Part shown: piece by piece, positions 6,446 through 11,728 of the stretch
How positions within the stretch are numbered: position 1 is the stretch's first letter
Layout of the letters: each line of letters starts with the position of its first letter
Assembly (NCBI GenBank): GCA_944353735.1
Contig: CALVPU010000071.1
Location: 1 to 11,728 of the forward strand
Direction of reading: 5' to 3'
Source of the DNA: an uncultured Eubacteriales bacterium
Lineage (GTDB): Bacteria; Bacillota; Clostridia; Christensenellales; Aristaeellaceae
Length of the DNA: 11,728 nucleotides
Notes under the pieces: generated by a model
What the model was told of the DNA's origin: nothing
The model's input: only the letters and a program-made list of their open reading frames with translations
Database searches by the model: none
Translations under genes and position numbers: made by a program

Positions 6446-6766
6446 TCACGTCACGCCCAGCTGCGCCAGCGCGAAGGCGAGCAGCGCGGTGACCACGGCG
6501 GTGATCGCCACGCTGACGATCGTCTCCCAGCGCCGCCCCGGCTTTTCCTTGACCTCCTCCATGTCCGACGCCAGCGCGTCCACCTTCTCGTTGGTCAGGC
6601 ACTGCTCGCGCGCCAGCAATTCCACCGACGTCGCCAGCTTGTGCACGCTCTCGGCGATGCTCTTCGCCTCGCCGATCTGATGAAACGCCGTCTTGATCTG
6701 TTCCGCCTGCCGCATCACCATCTCGTCCAGCGCCACGTACTTCCGCGTCAATTCCTCATTCGTCAA
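6446..6766 (-). CDS. XhlA-like phage protein with coiled coil and C-terminal membrane helix
   Basis: A 106-residue protein: residues ~1-80 are a charged, heptad-like helical region (LATSVELLAREQCLTNEKVDALASDMEEVKE), and residues ~85-103 (ETIVSVAITAVVTALLAFALAQL) are one membrane helix followed by only a few residues. The layout matches the XhlA/hemolysin-like proteins found beside holins, where they assist lysis; the assignment rests on architecture and context. The start is the TTG at 6766-6764, with GGAGGT (6780-6775) 8 nt upstream. It overlaps the last 11 bases of the endolysin gene in another frame, so translation is probably coupled. The 113 bp between it and the holin gene shows nothing else. 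Confidence 0.72.
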   Translation of the reverse strand: MTNEELTRKYVALDEMVMRQAEQIKTAFHQIGEAKSIAESVHKLATSVELLAREQCLTNEKVDALASDMEEVKEKPGRRWETIVSVAITAVVTALLAFALAQLGVT

Positions 6767-7769
6767 CCGCTTCCACCTCCGCGTATTTGCTGCTGACCCA
6801 GGCGGTGCCGTCGCCGATGGCGATACAGAGCCAGCCGTTGCGGGCGGTGGCGATGTGGGGATACCGCTCGCCCGCATGCGCCACCGTCACCGCGCCGTAG
6901 CCGGTCGACGGTCCCTTGCGCACGTACACGCTGCCGCCGGCGATCAACACTTTCGGCTCGCCGCCGTCGGGCGCGTCCTCATCCGGCGCGTCCTCGTCCC
7001 CCGGCTCGCCCTCGAGCGCCGACAGCGCCTCCATCAGCGCCGCGTGCGTCAGCGCGCCGTACTCGCCGTCGACCTCCAGCTCGCCGCGATCGCGCTGAAA
7101 CGCCGCGACCGCCGCCGCCGTCTCCGCGCCGTACTCGCCGTCCGCCCCATGCTCCGGCAGCCCGTAGCCCAGCGCGATCAGCGCTTCCTGCAGGTCCTTC
7201 ACGTCCGCGCCGGTCATCAGCGGCGAGCGCAGCTTGAGCAGGCGGTCGCCGAGCGCGCCCTGTTCGCCGCCCGCTTCTTCGCCCGCACCCACCCAGCGCA
7301 CCGCCATGAAGTAACGCCGGCTGCTCGAAGCGCGGCTCGCGCAGTAGTCGCGCAGGTCCTTGACGGTCGGTCCGGTACCGCTGCCGTGACCGCAGCACTT
7401 GCCGCTACCCAGATACATCTCCACGTGTCCCACGGACAGCGCGTGCCCGCTGTTGCCCTTGAAGTAGAGGCAGTCGCCGGGCTGCAGTTTGTCCTCGTCG
7501 GGATAATATCCGTCCGTCTGGTCGACGACCACGCCGTTGGCGCGGTTCTTGATCTGCGCGTTGGTGTTCGAGCCGATGTCGATGCCCGCCGCCGCACGGA
7601 TCGCCGCGCGCACCGCACTCGAGCAGTCGGAATAGCCCTTCTGCCGCGCGTTCCCCGGCGCGTTGTCCGGATATCCGAAAAAGTACGCCCGCTTCGATCC
7701 CTGCGTGTAGCTGTTCAACTTCTCCCGCGACCGCATCAGCGCCGCGATCTTTTCCTGCACATTGCTCAT
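6756..7769 (-). CDS. Phage endolysin: NlpC/P60 peptidase with peptidoglycan-binding and SH3 domains
   Basis: A 337-residue lysin that would cut peptide bonds in the host peptidoglycan. The N-terminal NlpC/P60 (CHAP-like) domain covers about 1-160, with Cys49 in GYSDCSSAVRAA, His115 in VGHVEMYLG and a possible third residue His128 in CCGHGSG; LQPGDCLYF before the histidine is also typical. Residues ~172-250 form a peptidoglycan-binding domain (LMTGADVKDLQEALIALG, then DGEYGAETAAAVAAFQ). An acidic linker at 252-272 (EDAPDEDAPDGGE) leads to a bacterial SH3-like domain at ~275-333 (VYVRKGPSTGYG, ending GTAWVSSKY). The start has AGGAGGG about 7 nt upstream. No signal peptide is seen, so export would need the neighbouring holin. 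It follows the fiber gene by 43 bp. Confidence 0.93.
   Translation of the reverse strand: MSNVQEKIAALMRSREKLNSYTQGSKRAYFFGYPDNAPGNARQKGYSDCSSAVRAAIRAAAGIDIGSNTNAQIKNRANGVVVDQTDGYYPDEDKLQPGDCLYFKGNSGHALSVGHVEMYLGSGKCCGHGSGTGPTVKDLRDYCASRASSSRRYFMAVRWVGAGEEAGGEQGALGDRLLKLRSPLMTGADVKDLQEALIALGYGLPEHGADGEYGAETAAAVAAFQRDRGELEVDGEYGALTHAALMEALSALEGEPGDEDAPDEDAPDGGEPKVLIAGGSVYVRKGPSTGYGAVTVAHAGERYPHIATARNGWLCIAIGDGTAWVSSKYAEVEAVDE
6764..6780 (-). promoter_or_regulatory. Ribosome binding site and TTG start inside the endolysin gene end
   Basis: Reading the minus strand, GGAGGT (6780-6775), eight bases, then TTG (6766-6764). The site lies within the last codons of the endolysin gene, whose stop is at 6758-6756. 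The ATG overlapping that stop is not usable: it reads ATG AGG AAT TGA. Confidence 0.6.
6970..6999. repeat. 15-bp tandem duplication encoding the endolysin linker
   Basis: GGCGCGTCCTCATCC (6970-6984) is followed directly by GGCGCGTCCTCGTCC (6985-6999), one base different. On the minus strand they encode the repeated DEDAP of the acidic linker between the peptidoglycan-binding and SH3 domains. It keeps the frame. Confidence 0.85.
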
Positions 7770-7812
7770 CTCTTGCCCTCCTCATCCTCGTCCCGCCGCA
7801 TGAGGCGGCGGT

Positions 7813-9288
7813 TCACGTCGCCTGCGCCTTGACGTATTCGACCGTCAGCGCACACGACTTGGCGTTCGTGCCGAACGACGGACCCAGCGCGAGGCTGATG
7901 TTCGCGCCGTCGAACAGCGGCGCCGCCATGTAATCGAGGCTCTGGTAAAATGCGTTGGGAATGAGCAGCGCCTGCGTGCCGGTGTAGAGCATGCCGAAGG
8001 CGCGCACCACCTGCGCGCAGTCCTCCGGCAGCGTCCCCAGCGGCACGAAGGCGTCCGATTGCGAAAACGACGTCAGGTACGTCCGCCGGTACACCGGCCT
8101 GCCGTCCACCCACGTCCCGCCCGTCGGCTGCTCTGCCTCCGAGTAGATGGTCACCCCCTCGATGCCGCCGCGCATCCGCGCCAGCCAGCCGACGTCGAAT
8201 CGCGGCGACTGCGCCGTGCCCTGCGCGCGCATGCCCACGCCCACGCCGTGCGGTTCGATGTCAAAATATGCCGAAGCCTTCTCCACCGCCACAACCGCCG
8301 TCGCGCTGGCGAACCAGTCGCTCAGCGTAAAGGTGAACACCCGCCGCTCGTTCGCCGGAATCACCGCCGTCACCAGCGTGCGGTCGTCCTCGCGGTCGAT
8401 GGTCTGTCCGTCCTCAGCGGACAGCGGCGTGACATTCGCGCCGCCGTGGGCGATGGCGAGCGACCATGCGTTCGCGCCCGCCACGGCGCAGACCTCCGCC
8501 TGCAGCGTGAAGCGCACGTGTTCGCCGTCGTCCGCCTGCACATAGGTGATCGCGCCGTCGTCGGCGACCTGCGCGCGATAGCGCTCGGCGGACAGCTGCG
8601 CGATCGCCGGCGGCGCATAGGGCAGCGAGACGACCGTGCCGGACGCGCTGTCCGTCATGCCCTCGCTGTCGGCAACCGTCAAGGACCACGCCAGCGTCCC
8701 CGACTGGTCGATCGTGCCCAGCGCGCCCGGCTGTTCGAGGTCAAACGTCCTGCCGCCCAACGTCAGTTGGCGCGAGGCGACGGTCACGTCGCCGGCGAGC
8801 GGGTCGGTAACGACCGCCGCGGAGACGGTCCACAGGCTCTGCCCCTGCACGAAATCGCCGAAGCGGTCCTTCGCGCCGCTGGCGTCGGAAAACGTCACCG
8901 CGCCGATCGCGGGCGCGATGCGGTTCTTGAGCGCCATCATGCCCAGATCCAGCACCTCGCTGGCGCTGCCGGCGCTGAGCTCCGCGTTGGTATAGAGTCG
9001 AAAGCGCGCCGTCATCGCCCCGCCGCGACTGCTCATCTGCGCGAGGCGCTGACCGTCGAGCGTCACCGGCACGTGCACCGTGCCCGAACCGCCCGCGGAA
9101 ACCGCGCCCGCCGCGCGAAAGATCTGATACCCCTGTACGCCGGTGACGTACAGGTCGATGCCCACGCCATAAACCTGCTGCTGCGGCGATTCCACGCGGC
9201 AGGTGAAACTCGCCGCCTCGCCCGCCGCCAGGCTCGACCGCGGGATGTCGTAATCAATGCCGCCGATGGCGGTCATCGCCCAAGCCAT
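7813..9288 (-). CDS. Phage fiber / minor structural protein, DUF859-like
   Basis: A 491-residue, beta-rich protein expected at the tail tip or fiber of the virion. The middle (about 115-340) resembles the repeated beta domains of DUF859-type siphovirus proteins (PYAPPAIAQLSAERYRAQ, then DGEHVRFTLQAEV), and YFDIEPHGVGVGMRA at 341-355 followed by RFDVGW is the typical closing motif. After it, TGGTWVDGRPVYRRTY (389-404) is a motif common in phage fiber tips and precedes a C-terminal domain of ~85 residues that may meet the host surface. The start ATG 9288 has GGAGGAGGAG five bases upstream and gives MAWAM, a plausible virion-protein start. The frame stays open upstream to an ATG at 9630 that also has a ribosome binding site, so a longer form is possible but less likely. 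Confidence 0.78.
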   Translation of the reverse strand: MAWAMTAIGGIDYDIPRSSLAAGEAASFTCRVESPQQQVYGVGIDLYVTGVQGYQIFRAAGAVSAGGSGTVHVPVTLDGQRLAQMSSRGGAMTARFRLYTNAELSAGSASEVLDLGMMALKNRIAPAIGAVTFSDASGAKDRFGDFVQGQSLWTVSAAVVTDPLAGDVTVASRQLTLGGRTFDLEQPGALGTIDQSGTLAWSLTVADSEGMTDSASGTVVSLPYAPPAIAQLSAERYRAQVADDGAITYVQADDGEHVRFTLQAEVCAVAGANAWSLAIAHGGANVTPLSAEDGQTIDREDDRTLVTAVIPANERRVFTFTLSDWFASATAVVAVEKASAYFDIEPHGVGVGMRAQGTAQSPRFDVGWLARMRGGIEGVTIYSEAEQPTGGTWVDGRPVYRRTYLTSFSQSDAFVPLGTLPEDCAQVVRAFGMLYTGTQALLIPNAFYQSLDYMAAPLFDGANISLALGPSFGTNAKSCALTVEYVKAQAT

Positions 9289-9652
9289 TTGATCTCCTCC
9301 TCCATGGACCGCATGCGCGGTCGATCCGATGTCCCGCGCGAAGGCAGCGCGGCTCAATCCCATTTTCCTTGCCATGCGCGCCATTGAACGATTGGTCTGC
9401 GCATTCCGCATGCGCACAGCCATTCGCAGCGCGCATGTCCAAAGCGCGCGCGCCGGCGCACACTCCCTGCGCACATCCCAAAGCGCGCATTCCGCATGCG
9501 CAGCGATGCGCCTATGCCCAAAGCCGGCGCTTCCTTCTCCGCGCACACGCCCAAACGTCCCGCCGCCAGCGGCGCGCACACCGCCCGCGCGGTTTCGCGC
9601 GCATGTTCTGCCCCGGCATATCGGGCGCATGTCCGGCCTCCGCGGACATCGC
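9289..9652. repeat. Repeat-rich gap between two phage tail genes
   Basis: This 364-bp stretch lacks a convincing gene, which is unusual between tightly packed tail genes. It is dense in GCGCAT/ATGCGC motifs. An 18-bp exact direct repeat, GCGCATTCCGCATGCGCA, occurs at 9399-9416 and 9485-9502. A C(A)3GC-rich motif starting AAAGC recurs at 9441, 9480 and 9520, a spacing of 39-40 bp. A small hairpin GACCGC/GCGGTC lies at 9307-9322. The minus frame of the fiber gene is open throughout but encodes an Arg/Cys/Ala-rich peptide without family resemblance. No promoter or terminator could be recognised. Confidence 0.7.
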
Positions 9653-11728
9653 TCATTCCGCGTCCACCCACGCCCAGCCGCCGGACGCAGTGCGCCGGGC
9701 GGCGATGCCGTTTCCGTCAAGCTGGATGGCGTTGGCGGTGAGCCCGTCGCGCTCGAACGCGCCGACGTCCTCGACCATGTCCGCGCGGCGGATGTGGTAG
9801 CCGGTCTCGTCGGTCACCGTCGACCAAACCGACGCCGCGTGCTCGGTTCCGTCCGCGCCGGTCCACGCCGGCTTGCGGATCGTCAGTCCGGAAACGTCGT
9901 CAAACGCGAACCAGCGCCGCATCTCTCCCTGCTGTCCGACGAGCATCTGGATGGTGTCGTTGGCGCTCAGGTCGATGGAATTGCCGATGGCGGCGATTGC
10001 CGTGACCGCCAGCTGCGGCACCGTCGCCGCGGCGAGCATCGCCTCCGCCGCCGTGATCTGCCCCGCCGTGAGCGCGCCGGCGAGGATGGTCGCCAGCTGC
10101 GCCTCGTTGGCCTGCAGCGTCCCGCCCGAGATCAGTTCGGCGCTCAGCTGCGTCGAGGCGATGGGGCGGCCCGACGCGGTCTCGCCGGCGGCGATTTCCG
10201 CCTCGCTGACTGCGACCTCCTCGGCGTGCACCGCGCCGCCCGCGCCGATGGACAGCTCGTAGTACTTTCCGTCCGCGCCCGGCAGCACCAGCCGCCCGAT
10301 CGTGGCGTTGAGCAGGTTGGCGCTCGTGACGGCGAGGTTGGCGATGGTCATGCTGTCCGCCACGCCCTGTTCGAGCACCAGCGCCCCCGCCAACAGGTTC
10401 TGCACGTCCGCCAGCGAAAACGCGCCCGCCGCCGCGCTGAACCGGACGGCGTTGACGATCGCCGCGGCGAGCTGGTCGGCGGCGACGCTGTCCGCCGTGA
10501 TTTGTCCGGCGCGCAGCGCCACCGCGTGCGCAAATCCGGCGTACAGCGCGCTCGTCTCCAGCTGCTGCGCCGTCAGCGAGGCGAACGCCGCCGCCACCGC
10601 CGCCACGCTCTGGGCGTCGACCGCGCCCGCCGCCAGCTTGTCCGCCGTCACTGCGCCCGCCGCCAGCTTGTCCGCGCTGACCGCGCCCGCCGCCAGTGCC
10701 TGCGCCGTGATCGCCTGCGCGGCGATGGCCTGCGCCGTCACCGAGCCCGCCGCCAGCAGTCCGCCGTCCACCGCGCCGACCAGCGCGCCGGCATTGACGC
10801 CGCCTTCCGGCGTGATGGCGCGCACGAGTCCCGCGCCGCCCTCGTCGGGCGTCTCACAGGCGCAGATGGCGCTGAATCCGCTCTCGAAGCGCAGCGTCTG
10901 CCGCGTCACCGTGGCGAGGATATCGCCGCCAAACCCGTCCGCCAGCGCCACGCGCGCGCCCACGCCGAGCGCCGGATCGCCGCGCCAGCGAAATTCCGCG
11001 CGGGCAAGCGTCAGCCCCGACAGCTGCGCCAGCGTGCCCTGCGCCAGCGCCGTCAGGTGCGCCGCGCCGGACTGATACAGCGGGTTGCCGGCAATCGCCA
11101 CCGTCGCGCCGGCATCGATCTCGTCGTCCTCGAAGGACAGCGCCGTCTCCGCGCCCGCCGGCGTGACGGACAGCGCCCGCACAGGTCCATAAGTGTGAAA
11201 TCCATCCGTCAGGTCCATGTATTGATCCGCCGTCAGCGGCATCGCCTCCCCGCCGGTGCAGGGCACGATCTCCAATCCGCCCGCGCGCCCGGCGCGCACA
11301 AAGCATCCCGCCGCCTGCGCGATCCAGCCCGCGGCGCGGCGAATGGATGCGCCGTCCCAGTCGGGTGCGGCGTCGACGACGGCATCGCCGTTGGGCAGCG
11401 TCCCCGCCCACACGTAGCGCGTCTGCGCGACGAGATGCGCCCAGATTTCGGCGAGCGTCGCCGGATAGGTCAGCCCGTCGGCAAACGGCGCCGCCATCTC
11501 GCTGGCGATGGAATCCTCACCGCTGAGCCGCACCGTGCCGCCGCGCGCTTCCGCCTGCGCCGACGATACGACGAACACGCCGCAGGGCAGCGCCTGCGCG
11601 CCCGCCGACACGAACAGCTCCACCGTCGCGCCGACCAGCGGTCGCGCGCCGCGCAGCGATCCGCCGAACCGCCACTGTCCGGCGTCGTTGTTCAGCGTCA
11701 GCGCCATGCGCGCGGACAGCACCGCGCC
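9653..11728 (-). CDS. Phage tail / baseplate protein, Tal- and fiber-like (5' end beyond window)
   Basis: 691 residues are visible and the frame is open to the window edge, so the N-terminus is probably missing; GTG at 11722 and ATG at 11707 are possible but unsupported starts. The first ~280 residues look like the hydrophobic-patch beta domains of siphovirus tail-associated proteins (PCGVFVVSSAQAE, then VRLSGEDSIASEM, YPATLAEIWAHLV). The middle is a long alanine-rich region with decapeptide repeats (AAGAVTADKL) and similar QITA/LTAQ units, which probably forms a trimeric fiber shaft. The C-terminal ~120 residues (GNSIDLSANDTIQMLVG, WSTVTDETGYHIRRADM) resemble the end domain of Gp58-like proteins that pass into fibers. 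It probably links tail tip and fiber. No peptidase motif was found in the visible part. Confidence 0.8.
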   Translation of the reverse strand, partial: GAVLSARMALTLNNDAGQWRFGGSLRGARPLVGATVELFVSAGAQALPCGVFVVSSAQAEARGGTVRLSGEDSIASEMAAPFADGLTYPATLAEIWAHLVAQTRYVWAGTLPNGDAVVDAAPDWDGASIRRAAGWIAQAAGCFVRAGRAGGLEIVPCTGGEAMPLTADQYMDLTDGFHTYGPVRALSVTPAGAETALSFEDDEIDAGATVAIAGNPLYQSGAAHLTALAQGTLAQLSGLTLARAEFRWRGDPALGVGARVALADGFGGDILATVTRQTLRFESGFSAICACETPDEGGAGLVRAITPEGGVNAGALVGAVDGGLLAAGSVTAQAIAAQAITAQALAAGAVSADKLAAGAVTADKLAAGAVDAQSVAAVAAAFASLTAQQLETSALYAGFAHAVALRAGQITADSVAADQLAAAIVNAVRFSAAAGAFSLADVQNLLAGALVLEQGVADSMTIANLAVTSANLLNATIGRLVLPGADGKYYELSIGAGGAVHAEEVAVSEAEIAAGETASGRPIASTQLSAELISGGTLQANEAQLATILAGALTAGQITAAEAMLAAATVPQLAVTAIAAIGNSIDLSANDTIQMLVGQQGEMRRWFAFDDVSGLTIRKPAWTGADGTEHAASVWSTVTDETGYHIRRADMVEDVGAFERDGLTANAIQLDGNGIAARRTASGGWAWVDAE
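10591..10770. repeat. 30-bp coding repeats in the tail protein shaft
   Basis: Units of exactly 30 bp begin at 10621, 10651 and 10681, sharing GCGCCCGCCGCCAGCTTGTC in the first two and weakening in the third; looser units flank them from 10591 to 10770. On the minus strand they encode the decapeptide LAAGAVTADK and variants. The pattern keeps the frame and belongs to the protein. Confidence 0.85.

Noticed and set aside
6333..6602. Longer version of the holin gene starting near 6602
   Set aside because: The extra 90 residues are Arg/Gly-rich, overlap the XhlA-like gene in another frame, and the ATG at 6332 has GGAGGAG at five bases.
8059..9387. 442-codon plus-strand open frame opposite the fiber gene
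   Set aside because: Arg/His/Ala-rich shadow with no motif or ribosome binding site; the minus-strand gene has recognisable structure and a good start.
10591..10770. CRISPR-like 30-bp repeats
   Set aside because: The units are directly adjacent, keep the reading frame, and encode a tail-shaft decapeptide.
10302..11075. 257-codon plus-strand open frame opposite the tail protein
   Set aside because: Ala/Ser-rich mirror of the decapeptide repeat region, without independent support.

Overview
The window is G+C-rich (about two thirds by eye) and looks like a chromosomal segment of a Gram-positive anaerobe of the Clostridia. The pointers are a PepV-like M20 dipeptidase beside cmk and plsC, an IspH enzyme fused to ribosomal protein S1 (an arrangement established in Clostridia), strong AGGAGG-type ribosome binding sites, and a prophage lysis cassette of the Gram-positive siphovirus kind. 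A high-G+C gut lineage such as Christensenellales would fit, but that is inference from composition and context only.

Positions 1-4200 (+ strand) are housekeeping. The C-terminal part of an M20 dipeptidase is followed by cytidylate kinase (cmk) and a 1-acylglycerol-3-phosphate acyltransferase (plsC), closed by a strong hairpin terminator (2058-2106). A 98-nt leader then precedes a single long gene encoding IspH (last step of the MEP isoprenoid pathway) joined to a four-domain S1 protein, closed by a GCAA-loop terminator (4167-4200). At the fusion joint there is a full Shine-Dalgarno sequence and an in-frame ATG in an A+T-rich, rare-codon stretch, so free S1 may be made from the same mRNA. Positions 4228-5669 hold a short two-gene unit: a flavin split-barrel (PNPOx-like) protein and an alpha/beta hydrolase of the monoacylglycerol-lipase type.

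Positions 5670-6110 carry no convincing gene. They hold two near-identical 102/103-bp tandem repeats plus a decayed third copy, then a 13-bp-stem bidirectional terminator (5972-6016) separating the host genes from convergent phage genes.

Positions 6111-11728 (- strand) are the late end of a prophage or phage-derived element. In transcription order they are a large tail protein (start lies beyond the window), a repeat-rich 364-bp gap, a DUF859-like fiber/structural protein, an NlpC/P60 endolysin with peptidoglycan-binding and SH3 domains, an XhlA-like one-helix protein started by TTG inside the endolysin gene, and an r1t-type holin. Together the last three form the lysis module: holin and XhlA-like protein act at the membrane and the endolysin degrades peptidoglycan. 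No integrase, attachment site, tRNA, CRISPR array or transposase is visible. No clearly new defence or mobile system is apparent. The most interesting points are the dual-start fusion gene and the two repeat-rich noncoding blocks.
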